DNA of 64,000 nucleotides from Pantoea sp. 18069 (lineage in GTDB: Bacteria; Pseudomonadota; Gammaproteobacteria; Burkholderiales; Burkholderiaceae_C). Under the pieces are notes generated by a model that was not told the origin of the DNA, did no database searches, and saw only the letters and a list, made by a program, of their open reading frames with translations. Every line of letters starts with the position of its first letter. Position 1 is the stretch's first letter. This document shows, in pieces, positions 16,899 to 25,200 of this stretch. The DNA lies in contig NZ_CACSJA010000007.1 in assembly GCF_902706035.1 (NCBI RefSeq), positions 1 to 64,000 on the forward strand. The letters run 5' to 3'. A program made the position numbers and the translations under genes.

Positions 16899-17063
16899 AA
16901 AGTACTCTTTCCAGTGTGTTGATTGAAGAAATCACAACAACCTCTGTTTTTCCGTATCTTATCACTTCATGAAATTTTCAGAAAAACAATCAAACTACAA
17001 CACACTAAAAATAGTACCTTACTCATATTTATTCAAATAAGAGTCGCAATACAGTACTTTATG
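16896..17063. promoter_or_regulatory. AT-rich hipBA promoter with 11-bp inverted repeat arms
   Basis: CATAAAGTACT at 16896-16906 and AGTACTTTATG at 17053-17063 are exact reverse complements separated by about 146 bp. The DNA between them is strikingly AT-rich compared with all neighbours. A third partial match is AGTACCTTA near 17015. They may be HipB operators; the wide spacing could allow looping. The AT-richness suggests DNA of different origin. Confidence 0.55.
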
Positions 17064-17089
17064 AAAAGTAGATTATTTCCATTGTTGAT

Positions 17090-17989
17090 TCAGACCGTTT
17101 CCACCGCCAGAGACGCCGCCAATCGGCCGACCTGGGCCAGCGCGCGATCGCGCGTCGCCTGATCGGCCGTGGTCTGCGTGAGATAGCTGCTGACGAGTAT
17201 CGGCGCGCGGCCAGGCGGCCAGAGCACACCGATATCGTTGTTGGTGCCGTAGCCGCCGCCGCCGGTCTTGTCGCCCACGCGCCAGCCCGCAGGCAGCTGC
17301 GCGCGCAATTTGCGGTCACCGGTCTTGTTGTCCTGCAGCCAGCGGACGATCTGCGCGCGTGACGTCGGCGACAAGGCATCGCCCAGCACGATCTTGCGCA
17401 GGGTCTGCAGCATGGCCTCGGGCGTGGTCGTGTCGCGCGGATCCCCGGGCAGTGCCTCGTTGAGATCGGGCTCGATGCGATCGAGCCGCGTGAAGTCATC
17501 GCCCAGGCTGCGGGCGTAAGCGGTCAACGCCTGGGGGCCGCCAAAGCTCTGGAGCAGCAAATTGGCCGCCGGGTTGTCGCTCAGCGTGACCGCAGCGTCA
17601 CAGAGTTCGGCCATGGTCATGGGCAGGCCGCCAACGCGCGGCTGGGTGGCGGGCGCGTGCGGCACGATGTCGCTGGCTTGCACGGCGATACGCCGCGTGA
17701 GCTGCTCCTGTCCCTGGTCCACGCGCGCCAGCACCAGGGCCGCGGCAAGAAACTTGAACGTGCTGCACATGGGAAAGCGCTCCATGCCGCGGTGGGCATA
17801 GGCCAGGCCCGAATGGGTATCGAGCACGGCAACGCCCAGCCGGCCACCGCTGTCGATTTCTATCTGGTGCACCGCCTGCTGGAAGCGGCTCGCCTGTGCG
17901 GCCGAAGGTGTGCGGGCAATGGCACAGCCCGTCGTGAGAACGCTGGCCGCAGCCAGGCCGGCTGCGCGAATGAGGAGGCGTCGTTCCAT
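17090..17989 (-). CDS. Class A beta-lactamase
   Basis: A 299-residue serine beta-lactamase with every class A motif: STFK with Ser76 and Lys79, SDN at 137-139, the omega-loop EPDLN with the general-base Glu173, and KTGGGGYG starting at Lys241. The N-terminus MERRLLIRAAGLAAASV has a twin arginine and then TTGC, so it may be Tat-exported, a lipoprotein, or both. It hydrolyses penicillins and possibly cephalosporins in the periplasm; the spectrum cannot be read. I chose the ATG at 17989 since the longer reading adds a segment atypical of signal peptides. It is divergent from an AmpR-like regulator. Confidence 0.93.
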   Translation of the reverse strand: MERRLLIRAAGLAAASVLTTGCAIARTPSAAQASRFQQAVHQIEIDSGGRLGVAVLDTHSGLAYAHRGMERFPMCSTFKFLAAALVLARVDQGQEQLTRRIAVQASDIVPHAPATQPRVGGLPMTMAELCDAAVTLSDNPAANLLLQSFGGPQALTAYARSLGDDFTRLDRIEPDLNEALPGDPRDTTTPEAMLQTLRKIVLGDALSPTSRAQIVRWLQDNKTGDRKLRAQLPAGWRVGDKTGGGGYGTNNDIGVLWPPGRAPILVSSYLTQTTADQATRDRALAQVGRLAASLAVETV

Positions 17990-18101
17990 GTTTTCCTTGT
18001 ATGGGGTTTGAATGAAAGCAATCATGCCCACCTTGAACGCCAAGAACAAACCGTAATAATCGAGCTTTGACCCTAGAAAAACTGGGGGCTGCTGGATCTG
18101 T
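17990..18101. promoter_or_regulatory. Divergent bla / ampR-like promoter region
   Basis: A 112-bp spacer between the divergent beta-lactamase and LysR genes. It is AT-rich around 18040-18080. In AmpR/PenR systems the regulator binds a LysR-type T-N11-A site in this position and controls both promoters. I cannot fix the exact operator by eye. Confidence 0.5.
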
Positions 18102-18962
18102 ATGCATCTGCCGTTGAACGCCTTGCGCGCTTTCGAAGTGTCCGCACGCCATCTGAGCTTTACGCGCGCGGCGGCTGAACTTCATGTGACCCAGACCGCG
18201 GTCAGCCAGCATGTGAAGAACCTCGAGGACCGCCTCAAGGTGCCGCTGTTTCGCCGGCTTCCGCGCGGCCTGGCGCTCACGGACGAAGGCCTGGCGCTGC
18301 TGCCGGTGCTGGCCCAGTCGTTCGAGCGCATCGGCCAGTTGCTCGATCAGTTCGGCGATGGGCGCGCGCGCGAGGCGCTGACCGTGGGCGTTGTCGGCAC
18401 CTTTGCCGTCGGCTGGCTGATTCCGCGCCTGCGCGACTTTCAGCAATCCCATCCTTTCGTCGACTTCCGGCTGTTCACCCACAACAACCGGGTCGACATC
18501 GCGGGCGAAGGCCTGGATTACGCGATCCGCTTCGGCGACGGCGCCTGGCACGGCACCCAAGCGCAGGCCCTGCTCGCGGCGCCTCTCTCGCCGATGTGCA
18601 CCCCGGCCTTGGGCGCCACATTGCATACGCCTGGCGACCTCGCCGGGCAGGTATTGCTGCGCTCCTACCGCGCCGACGAATGGGTCGACTGGTTTGCCGC
18701 GGCGGCGACGCCCTGTCCCATGCTGCGTGGCGCCGTGTTCGATTCATCGCTGACCATGGCGCAAGCCGCGGCCCAGGGCGCGGGCATCGCGCTGCTGCCG
18801 GTACGCATGTTCGCGCATGAACTGCAGCAGGGCCGGCTGGTGCGGCCGTTCGAGACGGAAATCAGCAATGGCCGGTACTGGCTGACCCGGCTCAAGTCAC
18901 GGCCGGTGACCGCGGCCATGCAGGCGTTCAACGACTGGCTGGTGCAGGCAGCGCCGAGGTGA
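18102..18962 (+). CDS. LysR-family regulator, AmpR/PenR-like
   Basis: A 286-residue LysR-type regulator. The N-terminal helix-turn-helix reads LNALRAFEVSARHLSFTRAA and ELHVTQTAVSQHVKNLEDRL (residues 4-45), which closely resembles AmpR/GcvA-type members. The effector domain follows from about residue 90 (LTVGVVGTFAVGWLIPRLRDF) with DYAIRFGDGAW near residue 140. AmpR senses cell-wall muropeptides and induces beta-lactamase. The divergent arrangement with a class A beta-lactamase supports that role. The inducer is inferred from family knowledge. Confidence 0.88.
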   Translation: MHLPLNALRAFEVSARHLSFTRAAAELHVTQTAVSQHVKNLEDRLKVPLFRRLPRGLALTDEGLALLPVLAQSFERIGQLLDQFGDGRAREALTVGVVGTFAVGWLIPRLRDFQQSHPFVDFRLFTHNNRVDIAGEGLDYAIRFGDGAWHGTQAQALLAAPLSPMCTPALGATLHTPGDLAGQVLLRSYRADEWVDWFAAAATPCPMLRGAVFDSSLTMAQAAAQGAGIALLPVRMFAHELQQGRLVRPFETEISNGRYWLTRLKSRPVTAAMQAFNDWLVQAAPR

Positions 18963-18985
18963 CGCGCATCGGCATGGCGGCGGTC

Positions 18986-19086
18986 TTATCCCCACGGCAC
19001 GGGCCCAAGCTTGTGCATAACTGCCGCAATAACCCCGCAAAGCCGCGCCAGTGCTGGCTTTCCAGAGCATGCTCAAAAAACAGGCA
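18986..19086. repeat. 101-bp dispersed intergenic repeat, copy 1
   Basis: This shares roughly 85% of positions with 23685-23786 by eye. It begins CTTATCCCCACG and contains AAGCTTGTGCATAACTGC, GCGCCAGTGCTGGCTTT and GCATGCTCAAAAAACAGGCA. TTATCCCCA and TGTGCATAA are each one base from a DnaA box and point toward each other. GCCAG-TG-CTGGC is a short perfect stem. Both copies are intergenic. Confidence 0.75.
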
Positions 19087-19128
19087 GACCCGCGCAGAAT
19101 GTCGCGCGGATGTACACAAGGCAGACGC

Positions 19129-20091
19129 TCAGGCCGCCGGCCGCACCACGTTGACCGGATTGCCGCCCACGAACGCTTCGATGTTGGCGATGAGCTGATC
19201 GGCCAGGCCCTGGATGGCGTCCCGGGAAGCCCAGGCCACATGCGGCGTCAGAATGAAATTCGGCAGGTCCAGCAGCGCCATGAAGGGGTGGTCGGCCGCA
19301 GGCGGCTCGGCCGAGACCACGTCGAAGCCCGCGCCCGCAATCTGCCCGCTGCGCAAGGCCACGGCAAGCGCCGCCTCGTCGACCAGGCCGCCGCGCGCGG
19401 TGTTGATGATCAGCGGCCTGCGCGCCATCTGCGCGAACTCCGCGGCGCCTATCATATGGCGCGTCTGGGGCTTGAGCGGGCAGTGCAGCGTGATGATGTC
19501 CGAGCGCGCGAGCACCTCCTCGAAAGGCGTGTAGAGCTTGCCCATGCCCGGGCGCCCCTTGTGCGCCGACATCAGCACCGTCATGCCCAGTGCACGCGCA
19601 ATCGTCGCCACGGCGCTGCCCAGCGCGCCGTCGCCGATGATGCCCAGCGTAGCGCCCGCGAGGTCGCGTACGGGATAGTCGAAGTAGCAGAACTGTCCGG
19701 ATTCCTGCCAGCGGCCGGCCTTGACCGAGTCGCGGTAGGCGCAGATGCTGCGACGCAGCGCGAACATCAGCGCAAACGTGTGCTCGGGAACGGTGTTGCC
19801 CGCGTAGTTGCGGATATTGCTGACGGTGATGCCGCGCGCGGCGCAGGCCTGCAGGTCTATGCTGTCGGTGCCGGTGGCCGCGATCGCCACCAGCTTCAGG
19901 CGCACGGCCTGCTGCAGCGCCTGGGCGCCGAGCTTGACCTTGTTGGTGATCACGATGTCGGCATCGGCGATGCGCTGCGCGACTTCGTGCGGCGCGGTGT
20001 TGTCGTGGCTGACGAGTTCGTGCGCAAAGGACGGCTGGCGCAGCGTGGTCTCGGGCGACAGCGTGGCACGGTCAAGGAATACGATCTTCAT
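19129..20091 (-). CDS. D-2-hydroxyacid dehydrogenase (glycerate/hydroxypyruvate reductase type)
   Basis: A 320-residue NAD(P)-dependent dehydrogenase. The substrate domain includes VAIAATGTDSIDLQACAARG and the NYAGNTVPEHTFALMFALRR helix. The Rossmann domain has the nucleotide motif GIIGDGALGSAVA (about residue 150; the last G of GxGxxG is A). The catalytic Arg lies in NTARGGLVDEAAL, Glu in VVSAEPP, and His in PHVAWASRDA. It would reduce hydroxypyruvate or glyoxylate or oxidise D-2-hydroxyacids. I placed the start at 20091, MKIVFLDRATL; upstream frame sequence has no domain. Confidence 0.9.
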   Translation of the reverse strand: MKIVFLDRATLSPETTLRQPSFAHELVSHDNTAPHEVAQRIADADIVITNKVKLGAQALQQAVRLKLVAIAATGTDSIDLQACAARGITVSNIRNYAGNTVPEHTFALMFALRRSICAYRDSVKAGRWQESGQFCYFDYPVRDLAGATLGIIGDGALGSAVATIARALGMTVLMSAHKGRPGMGKLYTPFEEVLARSDIITLHCPLKPQTRHMIGAAEFAQMARRPLIINTARGGLVDEAALAVALRSGQIAGAGFDVVSAEPPAADHPFMALLDLPNFILTPHVAWASRDAIQGLADQLIANIEAFVGGNPVNVVRPAA

Positions 20092-20446
20092 AGGGGTCCT
20101 GGGGATGGTCTGCGCCTGATTCGAAGCATGGGCGCAGGCAAAAACAAAATCCAGTGCCAAATTCAGGCATCTGCGGACTGTAGCGGAACCGACCCGGTGT
20201 TTTCTCGAGCGTTCGGGATTCGAGATGGAAGGTCGCCTGAGAAAGTACCGCTGGATAGAGAGCAGTGCCTGCGATGTCCTCGTATACAGCCATTTACCCG
20301 CTGCGCTGCAGGCAGGCGCAGCAACGATGCACAGCAGGCCCGAAAACAGGCCAGGCAATGGCCCGGGGTGACGGCCCTCTGGCGCGGCAAGGCTGCGCAA
20401 GTCCACCCGTTTAACGGTCTCGTACACGCCCCAGGCAAGCTGCGGT
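20092..20446. other. Intergenic stretch without a recognisable gene
   Basis: About 355 bp between the stop of the thioredoxin reductase-like gene and the start of the dehydrogenase gene, both on the minus strand. No convincing frame or RNA structure is seen. It should hold the dehydrogenase promoter. Confidence 0.45.
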
Positions 20447-21343
20447 TCAGAACATGCTCGCCCGGTGCGCGGCGACGCCGGCCATCGCGCCTTCGGCAAC
20501 CGCAATCGCCACATTGCCGGCCGCGCGCGCCGCATCGCCGCAGGCAAAGACATTCGGCACCGAGGTCTGCTGCATCGCATCGACCTGGATGAACGCCCCT
20601 GTAGGGCCTTGCGTCAACGCGCAGCCGAGTTGCTCGGCGACCGGGCTGGCCAGGTGGGTGCGCGGCTGGGCGAACAAGCCGTTCATGGCCAACGTACGGC
20701 CATCGGTCAGCACCACTTCGGCCACGCCCGTGATGCGTGCGATCGGCATCGCTTCGACCCGCGTGCCGCGGCGTGCGAAGGTCGCGAGTTCTTCTTCGGT
20801 CGGCTGGTAGGCGCCATTGAGAAACAGCGTCGCCTGGCCCCAGTCGGGCAGCATGGTCGCGTGGTGCTGGGCCACGGCGCCGGAAGCGATGATGCCGATG
20901 GCGCCGGCATCGAGTTCGTAGCCGTGGCAGTACGGACAATGAAACACGCTGCGGCCCCAGCGTTCCTGCAGCCCCGGCACCGCAGGCAGTTCATCACGGA
21001 CGCCGGTCGCCAGAATCAGCCGGCCCGCATGGACGCTGCGCCCGCCCGCACGGAAGGCGAAGCGCCCGGCCTCCGCAAGCGCCGCATCCTCGGCCGTGCC
21101 ATCGATCCATTGCACCGTGGGATAGCGCAGCAGTTGCTGCCTGGCCTCGGCCGCGATCGCGCCCGGCGCCTGGCCGTCGCGCGAGAGAAAACCATGCGAT
21201 GTGCCGCCGGCTTCGTCGACAAAGCGGTTGCGGCGCTGGCCGGCGTCGACGACCAGCACCTTGCGGCGCGCGCGTGCGAGTTGCAGGGCCGCGGACAGAC
21301 CCGCGTAACTGCCGCCGATGACGGCGAAATCGGTTTCAAGCAT
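20447..21343 (-). CDS. Thioredoxin reductase-like FAD/NAD(P)-dependent oxidoreductase
   Basis: A 298-residue flavoprotein of the low-molecular-weight thioredoxin reductase type. The FAD-binding motif is GGSYAGLSAALQLARARRKV at the N-terminus, the redox-active pair is in CPYCHGYE near residue 138, and the second FAD motif is VPNVFACGDAAR near residue 270. Its partner may be thioredoxin or another small disulfide protein. The upstream Rrf2 gene overlaps its start by eight bases, so the two are co-transcribed and the regulator may sense redox or iron-sulfur state. Confidence 0.88.
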   Translation of the reverse strand: MLETDFAVIGGSYAGLSAALQLARARRKVLVVDAGQRRNRFVDEAGGTSHGFLSRDGQAPGAIAAEARQQLLRYPTVQWIDGTAEDAALAEAGRFAFRAGGRSVHAGRLILATGVRDELPAVPGLQERWGRSVFHCPYCHGYELDAGAIGIIASGAVAQHHATMLPDWGQATLFLNGAYQPTEEELATFARRGTRVEAMPIARITGVAEVVLTDGRTLAMNGLFAQPRTHLASPVAEQLGCALTQGPTGAFIQVDAMQQTSVPNVFACGDAARAAGNVAIAVAEGAMAGVAAHRASMF

Positions 21344-21812
21344 GGTGGTCCTCCAGACGATGCATGGATGGCGCGCCCGCTCGGCGCTGATCGCGCAGAC
21401 GCTCATTGAAGCCCAGCGACAACTGCGCGAGCGTGATGCTGCCCAGGCGCGCGAGCAGCGCGGCCTGCGCCTCCTGCATTGCCGCCTGCAGCGATTCGTT
21501 CACGACCTGGGCGACCACGCACTCGGGCCGGTCTTCGCGAAAGCCCAGCGAGACCAGCGCCGGTGCGCCCAGCGCGGCGTGCACATCGCCCAGCGTGACC
21601 TGGTCCAGCGGAACCGACACCCGCCAGCCGCCGCCATGGCCTTTGCCCGACGTCACAAAGCCCGCATCGCGCAACCCGCCCATCAGGCGGCGCAGCACGA
21701 CCGGGTTGGTGCTCATCGCCGCCGCCAGGCTTTCGGAGGTCAGGGGGGCCTGCGCTTGTGCCAGGTGCAAGAGCACATGCAGTACATCGGAGAGTTGGCT
21801 GCTTTGCTTCAT
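21336..21812 (-). CDS. Rrf2-family transcriptional regulator
   Basis: A 158-residue regulator with a winged helix-turn-helix (SDVLHVLLHLAQAQAPLTSE then LAAAMSTNPVVLRRLMGGLR), followed by a wing with GGGW and a linker. Rrf2 members such as IscR and NsrR coordinate a [2Fe-2S] cluster with three cysteines. Here only one clear cysteine is present (PECVV), so a cluster of the classical type is unlikely. The gene overlaps the oxidoreductase gene and probably controls it. Confidence 0.85.
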   Translation of the reverse strand: MKQSSQLSDVLHVLLHLAQAQAPLTSESLAAAMSTNPVVLRRLMGGLRDAGFVTSGKGHGGGWRVSVPLDQVTLGDVHAALGAPALVSLGFREDRPECVVAQVVNESLQAAMQEAQAALLARLGSITLAQLSLGFNERLRDQRRAGAPSMHRLEDHHA

Positions 21813-21974
21813 GCAACAATATTAGTTGCATGACAATGCCCGCATGCATTCCAGGGTCAGCCCCGGCCGCGCCACCGTGAGCGCCTGCCAACCATTGCCC
21901 GTGCGCCCCGAACTCGCCGCGCTGATTGGCCGGGCTCGCGGGCAGTGAGGCCCGCGCCGTTTAACATCGGCGGC

Positions 21975-22319
21975 ATGCGCGCTTTCCTTGTCATGCTGAT
22001 GCTCACACTGTTGCCACTGCAGTTTTCTGCAGCATCCGTGCTGGCCTGCCATGGCCACATGGCGCTCGACGCATCGCCACACACCGGGCAGACCGCCACG
22101 GCGTTCGCGGCGACGAACAGGGATGCGGCCGCTGGGCATGCGCCGGCTTGCTGCCTCGAATGCGGATGCCCTGCGCAGGCGGTGGTGCCGGCGACTGCCA
22201 TGGCGCCGGTCGACGCCGCGGGCATGGCGCCGGTCGAACATCTGGCCAAAGTCTGGGGCGCGCACGGGGATGAGCGCCCTGATCGCCCCCAATGGCCGAC
22301 CCCGCAAGCGCGGGGTTGA
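21975..22319 (+). CDS. Small secreted Cys/His-containing protein of unknown function
   Basis: A 114-residue predicted secreted protein. A strong signal peptide (MRAFLVMLMLTLLPLQFSAASV) is followed by CHGHM and later CCLECGCP, a Cys-rich cluster that recalls small periplasmic copper- or metal-related proteins of the DUF2946 type. It lies upstream of, and in the same direction as, the DsbB/DsbA pair, with about 225 bases between. I do not recognise the family firmly. Confidence 0.5.
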   Translation: MRAFLVMLMLTLLPLQFSAASVLACHGHMALDASPHTGQTATAFAATNRDAAAGHAPACCLECGCPAQAVVPATAMAPVDAAGMAPVEHLAKVWGAHGDERPDRPQWPTPQARG

Positions 22320-22545
22320 GCGCACGATAGGCGCTTCTTCCCCGATCCGCTGGCTTGCGCTGGCTGCCATCTGCCATGGCGGCCGCCCCTCGATCGTTTT
22401 GGAAGGACTCTCGCATGACCGCTCTCTGGACCCAGAGAAACCCGCGCTGGACCGGGCTCGCCCGCATCGCAGCCGCGTGGATCGCCGCATGGCGCCGGGC
22501 GCCGCCGCGCCCATACCCCAGGCAAGCCGGCGAGGAATGGCCATC

Positions 22546-22962
22546 ATGAAGCCGCATTGGTTCTGGATCACGGCCGCGTGGGCCGTCGCCCTGGTCGCCA
22601 CGCTGGGCGCGCTTTTCATCGGCGAAGTCATGGGCATGGCGCCCTGCCTGCTCTGCTGGTACCAGCGCATCTTCATGTTTCCGCTGGCCCTCATTCTCGG
22701 CATGGCGGCCTTCGCTGAAGACCGGCGCGGCGCTGTCTACGGGCTGCCGCTCGCGCTGGCCGGTGCAGCCTTTGCCGGCTATCACTGCGCCCTGGTCGCC
22801 GGGTGGGTGCCGCAGTGGTGGATACCTTGCGGCAGCGGGCCCTCGTGCAGCACGCAAAGCCTAGAAATCCTCGGCGGCATCCAGATTCCCTGGCTGTCCT
22901 TGCTGGCGTTCAGCGCCATCGCCATCCTGCTTTTCGTCTATCTGAGAAAGCCCCGTTCATGA
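22546..22962 (+). CDS. dsbB: Disulfide bond formation protein B (DsbB)
   Basis: A 138-residue inner-membrane protein with four hydrophobic segments. The first redox pair is Cys34/Cys37 in APCLLCWYQR, the DsbB hallmark. The second periplasmic pair lies in PCGSGPSC near residues 94-100, and SLEILGGIQIPWLSLLAF follows. It transfers electrons from a DsbA-type thiol oxidase to quinone. The stop codon overlaps the start of the thioredoxin-fold gene (ATGA), so they form an oxidase pair. A GTG/ATG start nine bases upstream is possible; spacing to GAGGAA favours 22546. Confidence 0.92.
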   Translation: MKPHWFWITAAWAVALVATLGALFIGEVMGMAPCLLCWYQRIFMFPLALILGMAAFAEDRRGAVYGLPLALAGAAFAGYHCALVAGWVPQWWIPCGSGPSCSTQSLEILGGIQIPWLSLLAFSAIAILLFVYLRKPRS

Positions 22963-23615
22963 ACGCCAGGAAAATCACCCTCATCGGCTTCGCGGCCGCC
23001 GTCTGCCTGTTCTTCTACCTCGGCATGAACGCCTACCAGAAGCGCGAGCAGGCCGCACAGGACCTGCAGGTGAAGGCCCAGCAGGCCCGCCTGGTACGCA
23101 TGCATTCACCGGTTTTCGGCCCGCAGGACGCGCCGGTCACCATCGTGGAGTTCTTCGACCCGGCCTGCGAGACCTGCCGCGCGTTCTATCCCTTCGTCAA
23201 GCACCTCATGGCACAGTATCCTGACGATGTCCGGCTCGTGATCCGCTATGCACCATTCCATCGGGGATCGGACCAGGTGGTCAAGCTGCTGGAATCGGCC
23301 AGGAGCCAGGGCAAGTACCAGACGGTGCTCGAAGCGGTACTGGCCGCGCAGCCTGCCTGGGCAGACCATGGCCAGCCGGATACAGAAACCGCGTTCAAGG
23401 TCGCGCAGCAGGCGGGACTGGACCTGGTCAAGGCCAGACAGGAGATCGCGCAGCCCGGCATGCAGGCCTTGTTGCAGCAGGACATCGACGACCTCACCGC
23501 GCTGCAGGTCACCAAGACTCCGACCTTCTTCGTCAATGGCCGCAGCCTGCCGAGCTTCGGCCCCGATCAGCTGGCCGCCCTGGTCGCCGAGGAAGTGGCC
23601 AAGGTGAGGAAGTGA
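22959..23615 (+). CDS. DsbA-family thioredoxin-fold disulfide oxidoreductase, CETC active site
   Basis: A 218-residue protein with an N-terminal membrane anchor or uncleaved signal (ITLIGFAAAVCLFFYLGM). The DsbA-like thioredoxin fold with helical insertion is residues about 50-218. The redox pair is Cys70/Cys73 in PACETC, and the cis-proline is in TKTPTFFVNG near residue 187. Classical DsbA has CPHC, so the motif suggests a different redox potential or partner set. ATGA coupling to DsbB indicates reoxidation by that DsbB. Confidence 0.9.
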   Translation: MNARKITLIGFAAAVCLFFYLGMNAYQKREQAAQDLQVKAQQARLVRMHSPVFGPQDAPVTIVEFFDPACETCRAFYPFVKHLMAQYPDDVRLVIRYAPFHRGSDQVVKLLESARSQGKYQTVLEAVLAAQPAWADHGQPDTETAFKVAQQAGLDLVKARQEIAQPGMQALLQQDIDDLTALQVTKTPTFFVNGRSLPSFGPDQLAALVAEEVAKVRK

Positions 23616-24027
23616 AGCAGCCGGCGCCGGATTTCAGGCGGCCTTGAGATCTGCGGCACCTTGGGCAGCCGCCGTATGCGCCAGCTTATCCCCACGCCAG
23701 GGGGCCAAGCTTGTGCATAACTGCAGGAATAACTCGCAAAAGCGGCGCCAGTGCTGGCTTTGCCGGGCATGCTCAAAAAACAGGCATGCGGGTGATCCGC
23801 ATTTTCATCCAGCCCGGCGCGACCGGCCATCCGTGGCGCCCGCAGGCCTTCTCCTCCTTGTCGGACGACGGGCTACCGCACCATCGCCCTTCATCACGTA
23901 GGACGACGCCTACGCATGGTCGAGGATAAATGCTGCAGTGCAACATAAATAAAGCGAAGACAGTGAAGGAGGTCAAAGTGCAGGCACCCGGCAGCATTCC
24001 TGCTGCAGGCCGCTAACGAAAGAATGC
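23616..24027. other. Intergenic region holding repeat copy 2 and the esterase promoter
   Basis: A 412-bp gap without a credible gene. The second copy of the 101-bp repeat occupies 23685-23786. The right part is AT-rich near 23935-23965 and probably carries the promoter of the esterase gene. Confidence 0.55.
23685..23786. repeat. 101-bp dispersed intergenic repeat, copy 2
   Basis: This matches 18986-19086 almost throughout and in the same orientation. It has TTATCCCCA and TGTGCATAA facing each other, the GCCAG-TG-CTGGC stem, and the end GCATGCTCAAAAAACAGGCA. The differences are mostly single substitutions, which suggests a family of related copies in the genome rather than a recent duplication. 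Confidence 0.75.
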
Positions 24028-25092
24028 GTGAACTATCTGCTTAGAAAAATGCAGACCCAGGCCCGCAAATGGGCCCGCAAGGGCCTGAAATATGCCGCGA
24101 AACCCGCCATGGCGCGGGTGGAGGCGCAACTGGTGGCGTTGAATCCGACGCGCTGGCTTGCTGCCGATGCGGGTGGCCTGGCCCAGACCTTGCTGCGCGA
24201 CAGCGTGCAGGCACCGGCCGGGCACGCCGAACAGTGGCTCGATGGGACGTTCACGCACCGCGGCCGCACGCTGGCCTACAAGCTCTATCTTCCACCGGAG
24301 ATCAGCCGCGCCGCGCCGCGGCCCATGGTCGTGATGCTGCACGGCTGCACCCAGGATGCGGAGGATTTCGCGGCCGGCACCCGGATGAACGCCCAGGCCC
24401 GGGCATTGGGCGTGGTCGCGCTGTACCCCGAGCAGAACCAGCGCGGCAATCCGCAGAAATGCTGGAATTGGTTCAGTCCTCAGAGCCAGCAGCGCGGCCG
24501 CGGCGAGCCCGCCATCCTCGCGGCGCTCACGCTGTCGATTGCCGCCAGCCACCCGGTGGACAGGTCGCGCGTCTATGTCGCCGGCCTGTCGGCGGGCGGT
24601 GCGATGGCCGATATCCTGGGCTCCAGCTACCCCGAAGTGTTTGCGGCCATCGGCGTGCATTCCGGGCTGCCCAAAGGCTGCGCCACGGATGTGGTGTCAG
24701 CACTCACTGCGATGCGCGTCGGCTGCCAGGCGCCGCGCGCCGCCGCATCGGCGTCAGGCACCGTGCCCCCCACCATCGTCTTCCATGGCGATGCCGACAG
24801 CACGGTGCACATCAGCAACGGCACGGCCATCGTCGATGCGGCACTCAAGGCCCGGGGCGCGCAGCACACCGAGGCGCAGGCCACCGAAGGCCAATCCCCC
24901 CAGGGACAACAATTCAGCCAGACCGTCTACCGGGACAGCGCAGGGCAGACCACGGTCGAATACTGGCAACTGCACGGCGCGGGCCATGCCTGGTCGGGCG
25001 GCAAGGAGGGTGCGAGCTATACCGACCCATCAGGCGTAGACGCGAGCGCACAGATGCTGCGTTTCTTTCTGGAACATCCGAAAACCCGCTAG
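24028..25092 (+). CDS. PHB depolymerase-family alpha/beta-hydrolase (esterase)
   Basis: A 354-residue alpha/beta-hydrolase of the poly(3-hydroxybutyrate) depolymerase family. Motifs in order are MVVMLHGCTQDAEDFAAGTR (oxyanion region, about residue 105), KCWNWFSP, and the nucleophile serine in VAGLSAGGAM near residue 192. The acid aspartate is probably in HGDADSTV, and the histidine is in HGAGHAWSGG near residue 327. There is no obvious signal peptide; the N-terminus is basic and helical. Substrate is a short polyester or another acyl ester. It stands alone between intergenic gaps. Confidence 0.87.
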   Translation: MNYLLRKMQTQARKWARKGLKYAAKPAMARVEAQLVALNPTRWLAADAGGLAQTLLRDSVQAPAGHAEQWLDGTFTHRGRTLAYKLYLPPEISRAAPRPMVVMLHGCTQDAEDFAAGTRMNAQARALGVVALYPEQNQRGNPQKCWNWFSPQSQQRGRGEPAILAALTLSIAASHPVDRSRVYVAGLSAGGAMADILGSSYPEVFAAIGVHSGLPKGCATDVVSALTAMRVGCQAPRAAASASGTVPPTIVFHGDADSTVHISNGTAIVDAALKARGAQHTEAQATEGQSPQGQQFSQTVYRDSAGQTTVEYWQLHGAGHAWSGGKEGASYTDPSGVDASAQMLRFFLEHPKTR

Positions 25093-25200
25093 GCAGGGGC
25101 CACAAGCCGCTGTCTCGGCGGCGACTGGCGGCGCTTTGCGGGGTCAGGCGGCGGAGCGAGCGCCCGCAGAAAGTTGAACAATTGGCGTATTCTGTAGGTC

